DNA of 64,000 nt. Origin: Durusdinium trenchii. Taxonomy: Eukaryota; Sar; Dinophyceae; Suessiales; Symbiodiniaceae. The DNA lies in the NCBI GenBank assembly GCA_963970005.1, contig CAXAMN010021374.1:1063464-1127463 (forward strand). The letters are read 5' to 3'. A program made the position numbers and the translations under genes. The notes under the pieces are model-generated. The model worked only from the letters and a program-made list of their open reading frames with translations. It was not told where the DNA came from and made no database searches. This document shows positions 10,201-20,671 of this stretch, piece after piece. Each line of letters starts with the position of its first letter. Position 1 is the first letter of the stretch.

Positions 10201-12690
10201 AAGTATAGAGGAGGTGATCAGGTGCTACAGGGAGAAGCTGTGAAGATTACTCACCTGTTCAGGGATCAAAAGGACAATGAGAAGGCGACAGAAGCTTTCA
10301 GTTCAGAGAGGACAGATTTTTATGAGACCTCAGGACCTCTTCCAAGAACCGAGGGAGAAAATCTTGTAGAGGACTTGCTCACCAAGGATGTTGCAGAACA
10401 AGCTTTTGAAGTAGGTGAAGAAGTTCCTCCATATACAAGAGTCTCCACTATCGCTGGTGAAGTTTATACTGGCAGTATGACACTCCTGGAAGATGAGGAT
10501 ATGGAAGAGGAAGTTCCTGAAGAAGATCCTGCAGTTGAACCTGGAAAGGAACAAGAAATATTTAATGAAGATGCAGGTGTTTTTCCTTCAGAGGAACCAA
10601 AGATGGAAGTTGACCAGGAGGAAGCCAAGGAAGAGTCAACACCACGCTTTCTGTCAAGAGAGATAGGTGAAGACTCAACTGCATCGCACTTACCATCAGG
10701 TGAGATGGATGCTAACCTTGAGGATACTTCAGGTCAGCGGAAATCTAAGAAAAGCCGCCTGAATAAGATTCCTGATCCTCATTTTCATGAAGAAGTTCAG
10801 GATGATGCAACCATGGAAGAGAAGAAAGAGGCGGTGGAGAAAATAAAAGAGGTCAGAGAGGATGATGGAGAGAAGAAATTGGAGGCTGAAGTCCAAGAAT
10901 CTTTTCCATCTGAAGTAGTTGTTGAAAAGGATACAACAAAAGCTGACAATACCTATGAGTTGCATACTTCACCTTTGAAGTTGCTTGGAGAGCTTACAGG
11001 AGATCCAGGTATTGGCTTTTATCAACTACGCTTCAGGGAAACTCATGCAAGATTGCTGAATCATGTTTGTTTCAGAAAAGGTGAGATTTCCCATCCTCAT
11101 TATCAGTCAAGGATCAACGAGAATGATTTTGTTCGATCCATTCGAAATGTCTGTCCAGTACCTCCACCTGTTTGTTATGAACATGAACGAGGGCATGATT
11201 TGAAGAGATTCTTCATCAATGATGACCGCATCATTTATTTGGATGGCAGGTATCAGGTCGATCCAAAGGCCCTTGAAAGGGCAGGTCGTGCTCGAGAAGA
11301 ATTGGAGGATACGAAAAAGGAACTCAAGAAGGAACTGGAATCATATGGTCCCAAGGGACCCAGTTGGGACTTTGTCACCTTCTATGAAGAGCTGTGCAGA
11401 AGGTTCCTCAAGGGAAGAATAGAAGAACCATATGGAACTAATTTATTGGCCAGCTCAGAGTCCTTGAAATTTTTATCCTGGAACTATGGCAACATGGTTC
11501 GTGGTCAGAAGTACACCACACCAAGGTTTCTCCAAGGACTTGATGGTGCAATGAAGCCACGCAAACAGAGCGCCATGTCACTTCAGAATGAGCAATTTGA
11601 GAACAACCTTTTCTTCAACATGCTCTTCTTTCTACGTGCACATGTCGTGATTCTCCAGGAAGCTCATCTTCTTGTTCCTGCCAAGGAATTTATTGAGCAA
11701 AAGAATTGGACAGTTTGTTTCAATGATTGGGAGAATCTTGCAGTGATGGCTAGATTGGCACCAGGTGGATATGTCAAGATCATTGCTGGACATGACCAAG
11801 ATCTTGGTCACTGTGAACAGCGTGATGTAACTTGGGCTATCTACGAGATTTGTTTTGGAGAAACAAGGCCTCGTCAAGATTTCAAGGATGCAGACTTTGA
11901 ATTTGATGACTATGGTTCTGAGGACAAGCGTGTTCCACTTACTCGAGCGAACATGCATACCATCAGAGTCTGTAATTATCATGTTGATACACACCGTGCT
12001 GTGGATGCCCACCTACTGACAGGAGAACAGACAGCATTGATGCTTTATGAGTGTTTTGTCTATGAGGTGGACATCATTTCTGGTGATGCAAATAGTTTGG
12101 CCTACAGAATGTCTGGGTACAAAAGGCAGCCAATGGCTAACTACTATTACAGCACCATGCAGCATTGGATCCGCAGGTTTTCAGAAGCTCGTGTCAAAGC
12201 AGATCCTGGTATCAAAGCACCTATTCCCAGAACATTTTATAGTTCAACTTCACAAGTCCTCAAGAAGTGTGAAGATTACTTTGACAAACTCTGGGAAGAA
12301 TACTCTACTGTTGAAAAGGAAGAATACCAAGGATCAAGGCTTGGCGATACATGTTTGTCTACCATTGTTGAATGGGGTCATTCAATGAGTGAAGAGGAAT
12401 ATGAAAATTCCACAGTGAGCACGAAGGAGTTCATCTGTAATTTTTCAGAGAACTTTGCTATGATTGACACAGAGGTTATGTGCTCAAGGCCCACTGACGA
12501 GGACAGTCATGGTCCAATGTTTATTTCACTCAGACCAGCTTCCCTTTCATCTGGAGACAGAAGACAGTATCGCATGGCAGCAACGCTTCAAGAGGCGAAC
12601 GTGCGGAGGAAGGAGAGACAAAAGCAGAATAGAAAGAAAGGAAGGCCGCCAACTTCTGATCAAGCAACTTCATCGTTTGCAGCGGCATAA
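7300..12690 (+). CDS. Tpt1/KptA RNA 2'-phosphotransferase and EEP nuclease fusion, 1796 aa, copia passenger ORF
   Basis: I chose the ATG at 7300 (MAGQGASSRG) over the in-frame GTG at 7279; an in-frame TGA lies just upstream at 7273. N-terminal half: LNYMLRH (Arg129-His130), MRLGVNQGHT (Arg205, His212), HVFHVTRKENW with YGLM (238-258) and GRDYVHF (271-277). These match in order the Tpt1/KptA motifs LRH, R-x-NQGH, the H-G-T-type segment with I-x-x-x-GL, and R-x-HVHF. Such enzymes remove a 2'-phosphate from RNA using NAD+. C-terminal part: SWNYGN (Asn1395), VVILQEAH (Glu1454), CNYHVD, SGDANS (Asp1596, Asn1598) and DSHGP (His1737), the ordered signature of an endonuclease/exonuclease/phosphatase (APE-like) fold. 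Residues about 930-1300 are acidic and disordered. It starts 203 bases after RNase H on the same strand, with similar base composition. The domain calls are by eye from motifs; membership in the retroelement is inferred. Confidence 0.8.
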   Translation: MAGQGASSRGPLNLFEYAQNWSRKVPWGKSENWANRLRRPRTLVEFQRNSEHDDLIIADILAMCLTPGNRDSFDFRVRWFSDIARCALGYVTQEEEDDYEKRRQFVATRVQWRHNEFGQISTGLNYMLRHDRSLDRLMDSRAMIELMPLIIEGTARMPSPFGIHPFSFFAILHSDEKQRFHLVIRLDKNVWRNTGNQYDMPFSMRLGVNQGHTGLMQNISPEKLNHRLTSVEARCLGHVFHVTRKENWASIEKYGLMRDPQSWNRRNRGEGRDYVHFMYSNPQTSLYIPLGPGTVVPRDYGQPLYVKLNVIRWLQAGRPLYFSNNGVVLAHCDVEPTYLDICVDEPRPEDASEPAKELINSLPAEKIMEKINREKEQQDRLRSLFTRLSQDPAFAHETLRRINAFEPGVEQARRHTLLWLNELTYDAIVRFFSSDNDPRREYNRSRLRSRQVMPEGHYQMPPGWSLIPPKEIDDRDPWSILGYSTPRLIVDGDGVTSRSLFMVHPLVLSKDQQNLVKADEEVIRFDHLWRDITSRRTTARTSGEPQQDEEDDSAHVAEREMTWFIQNVNNLVLNPWMVYDIGMVSLHDRVGTRVLQSTGEDVILVRDWDRLTRHQREYFCRRYKLLRPSVYGTEEDPKTYAPSFEPGISQWMELAQTGYQQFFFIRAWENGRRWAEILTDHGIASVELSSFLDMCRDPKLLGWNFGIPEPQWDNFGNTVEEAFNSPLFAKLHYRFKQEEEIGRVMHLLSELVCDFFIKVLPKWVLNHSILWEDFMILDPHTKLPVYKTSEAALQAEGNPEKYHTHFAMNFKKFRFSARIVWYLIDRDRNHLESFLHNSNSRFVQHACYQLRDYVQARVAVSDPLYEMIKKEEFERQYNSKFLEAISCSRVVVEPVSSGTYEPSSKLNLKVLQDILKGIFKIQKDEELAKERDEEEEQAAQNISYLLADDMELDFDDDDVPVWRSIVDKYRGGDQVLQGEAVKITHLFRDQKDNEKATEAFSSERTDFYETSGPLPRTEGENLVEDLLTKDVAEQAFEVGEEVPPYTRVSTIAGEVYTGSMTLLEDEDMEEEVPEEDPAVEPGKEQEIFNEDAGVFPSEEPKMEVDQEEAKEESTPRFLSREIGEDSTASHLPSGEMDANLEDTSGQRKSKKSRLNKIPDPHFHEEVQDDATMEEKKEAVEKIKEVREDDGEKKLEAEVQESFPSEVVVEKDTTKADNTYELHTSPLKLLGELTGDPGIGFYQLRFRETHARLLNHVCFRKGEISHPHYQSRINENDFVRSIRNVCPVPPPVCYEHERGHDLKRFFINDDRIIYLDGRYQVDPKALERAGRAREELEDTKKELKKELESYGPKGPSWDFVTFYEELCRRFLKGRIEEPYGTNLLASSESLKFLSWNYGNMVRGQKYTTPRFLQGLDGAMKPRKQSAMSLQNEQFENNLFFNMLFFLRAHVVILQEAHLLVPAKEFIEQKNWTVCFNDWENLAVMARLAPGGYVKIIAGHDQDLGHCEQRDVTWAIYEICFGETRPRQDFKDADFEFDDYGSEDKRVPLTRANMHTIRVCNYHVDTHRAVDAHLLTGEQTALMLYECFVYEVDIISGDANSLAYRMSGYKRQPMANYYYSTMQHWIRRFSEARVKADPGIKAPIPRTFYSSTSQVLKKCEDYFDKLWEEYSTVEKEEYQGSRLGDTCLSTIVEWGHSMSEEEYENSTVSTKEFICNFSENFAMIDTEVMCSRPTDEDSHGPMFISLRPASLSSGDRRQYRMAATLQEANVRRKERQKQNRKKGRPPTSDQATSSFAAA

Positions 12691-13700
12691 TTCCTGAGCG
12701 AAGGCTGAAATTTAAATGATGGCTAGGAAGTGAAGATACTTCTGGTTACAGTTGATACTTTGCTTCCAGGCTTGACTTTAAGTTGCCAGGCTAAAGTTCT
12801 AATGAACTCTGGTTTGCAACCAGGAGAAACTTTTTATCAAGGAAGATACTCCTGCATTCCAGGTTTATACGCTTTAGCATGTAGATAGGTATGGACAGTT
12901 TTACAGAACTGATGATATCTATCACAGCCGCTTTTTCTGAGATGACCTCTAATGGACAACCATTCATGGTTGATGATTAAGTCATTTCATGATTTGCAAT
13001 TGTAGTGCAAGATTTTTGTACATACATTTGCCGGTATCTCCTTCTTGTGTTTTTGATGTGAATGTGAAAGAGAGTCCTTTTGATGCAGCTTATTTTGTCT
13101 GTGAATGAAAGCGGTCGAGACCACGTCACGAGAAGATTATTCCTCGGACCGTACGCTCCTTGCATTTTGCAAGGCATCTTAATTCATTGCAATTTGTGCG
13201 GTCTTGAATTTTTAGTTCTTTGTTACGCGAGTGTCGTTTGATTCTTTTATAGGTCTCTGTAGAGAAAAAGCCGCTTTCCCTTTTTAGTTTGATTTAGCTC
13301 AGGCCATAAAGAGCTAGTGAGCGCCGGTACATGGTATTTCCGCCTGCGAAAAGTACAGTCTCCAGCCGAGGTACATTATCGCTTTGATTTTGTACTTGAG
13401 GTGAGTCAGCTATTGCTCCCTCACTGTATTTAGTAGCTATGAGATTACCTTCTCTGAAGTGTGAAACACACTGGATTAGGTAAGTACATGGCACCGTAGT
13501 TTTCTTTTAAGTTGTCAGAGCTAGCTGGACTGTTTTAGCCTTGCAGTAGAAAAAGAGTATGCGACATACGCAATCAGCTAGAAGTGGACATGAATCTTGT
13601 GCCTGCTGAAAAGTAGAGCCTACCTGTACAGGGTTCCACTCCAACAGCTGATATAGTGTGTCCATGCTTGACTGCTTCAAGGCTCAAGAGAAGGTCAATG
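12691..13700 (+). other. non-coding 3' flank of the fusion ORF, candidate 3' LTR or UTR (unproved)
   Basis: About 1 kb without a coding frame, T-rich and of similar texture to the element. It contains a perfect 7-bp inverted repeat with a 3-base loop at 13158-13174 (arms CCTTGCA and TGCAAGG) and a TTTTATAGG motif near 13246. An LTR would be expected here if the fusion ORF belongs to the element, but the matching 5' copy is outside the window and no target-site duplication can be tested. Confidence 0.3.
13158..13174. repeat. short perfect hairpin
   Basis: Arms CCTTGCA and TGCAAGG are exact reverse complements separated by TTT. It might fold in the 3' part of the transcript; no function can be assigned. 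Confidence 0.6.
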
Positions 13701-15070
13701 GACCTAAGGATAAGACTCTGCGTGAGCAAAAGACACTAGCGGTCTGCACCTCTACCGTGTACGCCCTAGTCACTCTTTCACCCCCCCCCCCCACGAACAG
13801 AATCAACTCTTACAGGACCAAATTCAATGCACAATCCCAACTCCTGATTGTAATACATTTTTGCTAAAGCAAGGAGAACTCAGGTAGCTCAAGCTACCTT
13901 TCGTGAGTAGCAGGAAGAAGAAGAAGAAGAAGAAGCTACTACCTCCCCCTTCAACAGGCCAGGCCACTTTGACCTGTTCCTTCAGGCTCTGGTCGTCTTC
14001 ACCTTCAACAAGACAGTTATCGACTGTGCTCCAAATGAGGATACCCACTGTTTCTTGCCTCTGTAGAACTTATTGTATATTGAAATCCTTGACTGATTCG
14101 TTCTGTGCAGAACGCGCGCGGCTGTGCAGGCCAAGAAGCAAATGCCTCGACCACTGCAGGTGCCATTGCCCAACCTTCCTTGGATCGACCCAAGATCAAA
14201 ACTCGATGTATGCACTGGCTTCACTGAAAGTGCTGTGGCCTTGAAAGCTCGTGTCTGACTTGTTCCTTGCTAGTTCCGCTGGTCACCCTCCTTTCGTGTG
14301 TGGCCCGATCGCCGATCGCCGAGAGGCCAGGACATGCGCGGCACACAAAACCTGGATAGTCGCTCAACTTGTCGCTGAAGTCGGTGAAGAAGCCTCCAAA
14401 TCGATCGAAATCTACCTCTTTGAAGCAACTAAACGATGAATTCGCTCACAAAAACAGAAGGATGGAGGTGTACACCATGGAAGCCTCTTGATCAAAACAT
14501 TGACATGGTAGATGAAAGAACACTACGTCTGCTTGCTGAATTGAGGTCCTCGGGCTCCTCGGTGGTGAGCCAAACCCTCACCATTCAAAAAAAAAAACTT
14601 GGACCATCTTGGACCTCATTGCCAAGGTACTTTCAGTGCACTGAGAGCAGTCTGGCCCAGCATAGCCCAGCATGCAGGAGCACTTCCCAGTATTCTTGGC
14701 ACAAACGCCTCAATCAAACAGCCGACCAAATACGGTTTACATGAACACCTTGCAACTTATGAATGCTAATGACATGTTATATAATGTATACATCATCCTA
14801 AAGGAGTTTTTCGAAAGATAGTTACTGTACACTGTACAGCTAGAGATGCTTGGCTGCCTCGGAGACCCAACCTCTGTTGTTGCAAGAATTGGGTAGCGCG
14901 CACCAGGCTGTCTCAAAGAACCTCACACGACAGATGGCAGTTTGTGCTGTTGCACTTCAGAATTAGACTGCACGAGCGCAGTATCAGTGGCAGCTGTAAC
15001 ATGGCACAGAAGTGAAATCACCGGCTTGCTGTGACCAAATGACAAACTCAACCGTTAGCTGTGCATCTCA
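13701..15070. other. gene-poor stretch with short simple repeats
   Basis: I see no supportable gene. It contains a C-tract at about 13782-13792, a (GAA)n run at 13912-13935 and an A-tract near 14589. Short open frames on both strands lack codon bias and domain motifs. Confidence 0.5.
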
Positions 15071-15071
15071 C

Positions 15072-15164
15072 AGTTCTCCACTTGGTGCCTCAACTTTTTG
15101 TTGCCCCATTCAGCTACAAGTAGTTCCTTCCGGCCATCTCCGTAAAGGTCCAGCGGCAAGTAGC
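15072..15164 (-). CDS. FG-GAP/VCBS-like exon (LDLYGDGRKELLVAEW)
   Basis: Reads LDLYGDGRKELLVAEW on the minus strand, the typical hydrophobic-D-x-x-G-D-G-x-x-D/E-hydrophobic pattern of FG-GAP/VCBS blades found in integrin-alpha-like beta-propellers, where the acidic loop binds calcium. It is bounded upstream by a pyrimidine-poor CCAG|G acceptor and downstream by a possible GTGAG donor at 15071. Probably the most 3' recognisable exon of the minus-strand propeller gene that extends to about 23-25 kb. Confidence 0.5.
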
Positions 15165-15865
15165 CTGGCAACCAGCAGCCACTAGTCTCTAGGATGACGT
15201 CCAAAATAAGAACCATCAAATCAAACGTGACATGTAGTGACACCCTCTGCTTGGACATCCTTCGGATCAACTAAAGACGCGCCCGGGCTCTAAGCAAATC
15301 AAGTTAGCAACATATAGCAACTGGTGGAGGCGTTACCATCATCTTCATTTCAGTCGTCGCCATGATCCTGCCTGAGACATTGGCATCTGAGAATGCAGAG
15401 CCAAAGCTAAGTCCGTAGAATGGACCTCAGGCGGCGTTCAGCTCGCAGGGCCTTGCCAGTCCTCTACTTTTTTCTCTCCTGGCCATGTACTTTAAGCTGG
15501 TAAAGAACAATTCTTCTTCAATGGCAGTGTTCTACTTGGTGCACGACCCCTATTCCGCCGTGGCACAAAATGAGCATTGTCTTCGGCAAAATGCTAATGG
15601 TGGTGTAGCGCCGTGCATATTTTGCCTTGAAATTATACGTTTTTGAAAATAGCAAAACCTTATTTTTTCGGATGGTAAGTACAGTCATTCTTTTCATCTC
15701 CTCCTTCAGCGACTCTTCTCCGCGATTTTGCACAGCTCATTCAACAATTCTCTTGGCGATTCCCATGGTCCGAGGAATCTCCGCCACATCTACTGCATCA
15801 CCCAGTTACGGAGCTCTAGATGTGCTTCCGTTTCCATGACCATGACTATGGCAAAAAAGAAGTCG

Positions 15866-16012
15866 CACAGTGTAGCGTAGCGTAAAAGAGTTTCTAATGC
15901 ATAGGTGCGCACTTAGAAGCGAACGTTACCATCCCCACCCAGCGCACCCCACTCAAAGCCAGTCACGTAGTGTAGCGTTGCATAGAAGAGTTGCTAATGT
16001 ACGGGATCTGCA
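15866..16012. repeat. degenerate tandem duplication of about 105 bp
   Basis: The block starting near 15869 (GTGTAGCGTAGCGTAAAAGAG and following) recurs near 15970 as GTGTAGCGTTGCATAGAAGAG. No coding content is supported; A-tracts follow at about 16073-16092. Confidence 0.55.
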
Positions 16013-16904
16013 TTTCGACAGCATGAAAAGACGTGTGAAAAGAGAAACATCTCGTCATACTGCCAACGCCACCAAAAAAAAACAAAAAAAAGCTCAGAAA
16101 ACCACCATCGAGCTGTTTCCGTGGCGGTCGTGGCTTCCCAACCGAAACAGGTCGACTGAGCTTCGCACTCTCGGTGCCCAGGTCGGTCAAGTTCCCGTTG
16201 ACGTTCTCCTCGAGAAAGTATAAAACACACGGCACGGCACGAGTTCGGCAGCGAGTTGGAAAGCAAGCGCCTCAAACATCATGAGTTTTGAGTTCTTGTG
16301 TACGTTGTAGATTAGAGAAGCAACATTTGGTAAGCAAAGGCCCAAAGAGAGTTTGGACATGTTTGGACTTGGATCAAATCCTCAAGTGACTCTAATCTGG
16401 ATATCCTCCAATTAGGAAGCCTGATGAGCTACAAACATGCATATTATGGCTAGCAGCCAGCACCTTTTTGGTGATTATCCTCCAAAAACATCTAAAAGCT
16501 TAGTTGCTAAGCAAAACACAGCAAGTATGGGTCTTCATCAAGTTTTCTACTGATTATATAGTGTCATAGATCGCATATAGTGTCTATGTTGTGGCCGCAG
16601 GTGGCTCAAATGTGGCTGGCCACTGGGCTGGCCCATTTGGTTGCAAGCCTTGTAGTCGATGGTGCCGTTGTGATAAATGGTCAACCTCAGGATTGGTTGG
16701 AGCTCATTGGAAACACACAGCACTATTACTTGTAAGCTTACTTTTCTTAGCCGTTCCACACAAGGCCAAGGTTAAAACTAGTCAATCCTCAAAACCCCTC
16801 GCAAGTCATCATCACAAGCAAACACCCCCAAGCCGCCACCCTTGCTAAGTTGGTTCGCTTGCCAAGCCAAGACAAGTTCTGATCATTCACCAAGAATAAT
16901 ATGG

Positions 16905-17010
16905 TCTCGATCAGACTCCATACGATCCGACAAGAAGTCACCGCTCGCATTCGTCGTCCTTTCTCTGGCCTGTCATTCTCGCCATCCCCATTCCAATCCA
17001 TGATCAAGGT
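16905..17010 (-). CDS. FG-GAP/VCBS-like exon fragment (MDWNGDGENDRPEKG)
   Basis: Contains MDWNGDGENDRPEKG, the core DxDGDG calcium-loop pattern of a VCBS/FG-GAP blade, but the downstream LxLL strand seen in its neighbours is poorly conserved, so this blade may be degenerate. The edges are approximate. It lies on the same strand as the other propeller exons. Confidence 0.4.
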
Positions 17011-18739
17011 CCTCCCTGAGAGCAGGGCATTCGTCGTCTCCAGCTTTCAGATGACATTCTCAGGGGAGTTTGCTATACAAGAACTGCGTCTGAGGGGAAA
17101 CATGGGGAACCTATAACTATTGCCTTCCCTTGACATGTCCACATTCAGACCGCTGGGGGAGGGAAACCCCGTGTCTGCGGTCTGAAGCGTCTTCGAGCCG
17201 CAGGAAGAAGATGTCTGGCCATTCGAAGATGTCGGGCCCGGCCGCCCGCCTGCTTGCAACCATACTGCGTATTGAGCCTCCCTCGGAGGCCTGTGCCTTG
17301 TGACGTTTTCGAAACCTGACAGGACTTCGGGCCGCTGTGATTAAGAAAAGGATAGAAAAGGTGAGAAAAGGTTTCGAAGAAGGAACGGCAATATGATTCC
17401 TGTGCTGGGAAAAGTGTCTGGGTACAATCAAAAAACTGATGAATGACCAACAAACTTTAAGTAACCACACTGTATGGACCGTTATGGACCCGCTTTTTGT
17501 ACAGTATTCCCTTGCTTTGTTTCAGCCAACCACTCTGAGGAGCTGCCATCCTCCAAGCGTTTGAAGAGCTGTACGCGTGCGACGGTGTCGTTGGTGACTT
17601 TTTCTTGGGTCTCTTGAAACCTGGCGCCAGCTGCAGTGTCATCCATCTGGATGCACTAAGCATGAAACTTTGAACCAAGGAGTGATTTGAGAATCTTTGA
17701 GGAGTCCTCTACCATGTATTGTTTGCAGCAAATTTGGCTGAGGATGCCAAAGTGCTCGCCACACCAGTTGTTTTGATAACCCTATTCGCTCTGTTTTGTG
17801 GAATCTGAAGTGCTAAAGCTGCTTGCGAAGGTGAGGAAACATGCGACTATTTTAGGTCATGCGGGCCATGCGCGTGTGTGGGGTAAACTATCCACTGCAC
17901 GTTGTGCATGCATTTGCAGAAACTTGTATATTTGGGGCATTGTGCCGCTGTGGCACAAAAAAATGGCGGAAGATCCATGTTCTGAAATTGACGATGTGTC
18001 CTTGGCACTTCGTTTGTTCAGCACACATCAAGCGAAACATGCCGGAGGAAGAAAGCTGGGTGTTGTACGCTGACGCTTCTTCACTCCGGGAGTGAGCTAA
18101 CAGCTGCGGTTCGTCCAGGAAACTGAATGAAACATTCAGCAACAGCTTCAGTTTCAAACCAAGCCAGGCGCACATGAAGTACAAGGCTCCGGTTTCGTCC
18201 CTCATTGGCGCCGCTGGGACCGCGTTGCGTAGGATGCCTCGGCCAAAGTTGCAAGGAAAGGTGTCACAGCACAAACGGAAGAGCTACCAACAGCACAACA
18301 CACTACATTATGAAAGTTGTATCATAAGCCCCAGCGTTCCATTGTGCTGGGTACAGTACAGTTCAATTAGGAAACTGGGAACCTGGCAGGGTTTTTAGGA
18401 ACAATGCCATTCTCGAGCCGCACTCTTCAACCATTGTTCAACCAATGAGCCGAAGGGGCACTCACGGGGTTGCAAGTTCGTTGCTGGGTGACGTCATTGC
18501 ACCACGACAACTCACAGAAGCCCTGGTTTCTGGTGGAAGACTGCAGAAGTGGCCACGATGTAAGCTGAGGCATATGCAATCACATGGTTGCGGCTCAACA
18601 ATTAAGGCACCCAAAACCTGCTTGTCAAGAAGAAGCAAACCAAGACCTCCGGGATTCGTTTTTTTCTTTTTGAGCCACTCCCAACAAACGCGGGTTCTGG
18701 GCGTTCGGTTTGAAAACCCATTCCCCCCCTGGCCCACTC

Positions 18740-18866
18740 CGTCCTCGTCCCCTTCGCTCAAAAGGACTTCGGCCCAGTCGCCGATATCATAAAATGGATT
18801 GGCGATGCCTTCCCTCTCTTGCAAGCGAACATCTCGCTCACGGACGTAGACCGTCACGTGGCCATC
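18740..18866 (-). CDS. propeller-gene exon, partner motif (REGIANPF type)
   Basis: After a GCCGCAG|G acceptor the frame reads DGHVTVYVRERDVRLQ and then EREGIANPFYDI. The same pattern (aromatic-rich strand, then x-E-R-x-G-x-x-NPF) recurs in exons at 20196-20298, 20826-21010 and 21240-21400. It therefore looks like the second half of a repeating blade rather than an unrelated protein. The open frame continues to 18462, but the Pro/Lys-rich tail is probably intron read-through. Confidence 0.5.
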
Positions 18867-19067
18867 CTGCGGCGTTCGTGAGTTCATGCGAGGCATGGAG
18901 AAATCCATAGGAATGCGAAGCCAAAGAGGGAACACACGAATGTTGGGGAAGGTCGTGGATTCGTCCAAATCATCAAAAAAGTCAAGGAGGCAGCCTAAAC
19001 GAACCGGCAAGTCGCAAGCATTGATTGACCTTGTTGTTGGGCAAATGAGACTTGAAATTAAACAGTC

Positions 19068-19149
19068 CTGATTTCCAGTCAGCACATCTGTGCGGCCGTC
19101 ACCGTTGTAGTCGACGGCCTGAACTGCTGCAAAGTGGCCCACCTTTATC
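19068..19149 (-). CDS. FG-GAP/VCBS exon (AVDYNGDGRTDVLTGN)
   Basis: Acceptor CTTGCAG|G at 19150; the exon reads GHFAAVQAVDYNGDG and then RTDVLTGNQ, a textbook VCBS/FG-GAP loop. The likely 3' edge is CAG|GACTG at about 19068, which would be a GA donor of the kind dinoflagellates tolerate. Part of the minus-strand beta-propeller gene. Confidence 0.55.
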
Positions 19150-20007
19150 CTGCAAGCAGATCGCAAGAAGGTTAAGGGAGGTTGGGCTGGGATGGCTGCT
19201 AAGATTCAGACCTATCAAGATTCTCATGATCTGATGTTAGCAACAACAAAATAACAACAGTGTTGACAACCACCTCAGTCCCAATTTAAGAAGAGTAAAA
19301 GAACGTTTCACGAGTCTGGCTTTCTTTAGAAGCATTCTGCGCCGCCTGCCAAAGGGATTGGCAATGCCATTCCTCTGTGCCAGGCGTGCGCTTGCCAAGC
19401 GTTCAAAGAAAAGTACTGTACCTCAGCTGCTGAGACGGAGCCCAAATAAGAACTCCCATCACCCATCGGTCATTCCATATCATTCCAAAAGCAAAAACAT
19501 GGCGCAATTCAAACAGGGTATGTGGTATCCTGCCAAAACTCGAACAGCCTCTTTAGCATCTATTTGGTCCATTTGGCACTGATTTCTTGTGACTTCTTGC
19601 TTGCTGAAAGATACCATCAACTTGGCCATAAATCAAATCCTCAGCTTGCCAGGATCATCTATCCATCCGAAAAGTTCACCAGCTAGAGATGTTCTCATGA
19701 CTCATAGGTCTCATCATCACCTGTTTTCACATGCGTTGTCAATCATGGCAGTCTTCGCAGTCTTCCCCAAACCATCTGGGGACCTTCATGGCCCTGCCAC
19801 CAGCGCCATACCGATCTTCAGCACTTGTCCGGACCTTGCTCCAGACCTCGCCCCCTGTTGTCGAGGCTCGAGATCACCTCAGGCCCCAAGGACCAAACGG
19901 CGATGAAAGAAAGACAAGCCAGTGATGAAGCCCTCCAATCATGTGAGGAGTGGTGGGATTTGGAGGGTTCCAGATTTGCGGTGTAAGTCAGGCAAATGTC
20001 TTTTGTC

Positions 20008-20144
20008 CTGGATTCTGCAAGAGCCAACAGTCCACTGTCCAAACGCACGAGGAACTCAGCCAAGTGGCCATCTCCATCCCAGTCCACAGCGTGAGGTGCA
20101 CCATAATTTCCATCCCAGCCACGTGCATTGTCGATAAAAGCCCC
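20008..20144 (-). CDS. FG-GAP/VCBS exon (AVDWDGDGHLAEFLVR)
   Basis: Acceptor GTGCAG|G at about 20145. The exon reads GNYGAPHAVDWDGDG, HLAEFLVRLDSG and LLALAES. The canonical calcium loop DWDGDG is followed by the hydrophobic strand, and GLLAL is like the strand that closes a blade. The frame runs into a candidate CAG|GACAAA donor at 20008. Among the clearest blades of this gene. Confidence 0.6.
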
Positions 20145-20195
20145 CTGCACCTCACACCGCTACTTTCAGGACGACCGATGGCGACCTGACCTCAC

Positions 20196-20298
20196 GTTCA
20201 GTGACTGCTCAGCTGAGCTCGAGGCATTCATGAAAGGGTTTGAGTCACCTGTGCGCTCCACGAGCTTTCCATCCACTTGTTCAAAGTAGGCCAAACCC
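20196..20298 (-). CDS. propeller-gene exon (GLAYFEQVDGKLVERTGDSNPF)
   Basis: Well-bounded exon of 103 bases: acceptor GGGCCAG|G on the right and donor AAC|GTGAGG on the left. It reads GLAYFEQVDGKLVERTGD and then SNPFMN. The pattern of a strand ending in Tyr/Phe, a D/N-G turn and a basic residue before G-x-x-NPF is shared with three other exons, which supports an exon-duplicated repeat. Confidence 0.6.
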
Positions 20299-20577
20299 CT
20301 GGCCCGCCAAGGCCACGCCGACATTCGACATCTCAGTACCAACATGGTTACAAAATATCCATCAAGCCTAACAACTGTTCGGCATTCAATTATGGTGTAT
20401 ACAAATGGTATACAATATACAGTATCCATCTCAATATATTATGAAGTCTGTTCTTTTTCTGAAGATTTCTGAAGTGCCTGCAGTGGTGGATCAACTGTCC
20501 TCACTGCTGCATACTGCTGCGTCATTTTTTGGTTCGTGCACAAATGACGCAACACCGAAGACTGAAAACTTCTCTCG

Positions 20578-20671
20578 ACCGGTGTCCGCAGCAGCCTTCC
20601 CCTTGGAAGGATCAAGTCCATGTCGCCATCACCATCCCAGTCTGCCACGCTTATACGTGGGGCAATATGGC
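20578..20671 (-). CDS. FG-GAP/VCBS exon (VADWDGDGDMDLILPR)
   Basis: Acceptor ACTCAG|G at 20672. The exon reads HIAPRISVADWDGDGDMD and then LILPRGRLL, the most canonical VCBS/FG-GAP loop in the window (D-W-D-G-D-G-D-M-D-L). The 3' edge is approximate. Confidence 0.62.
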
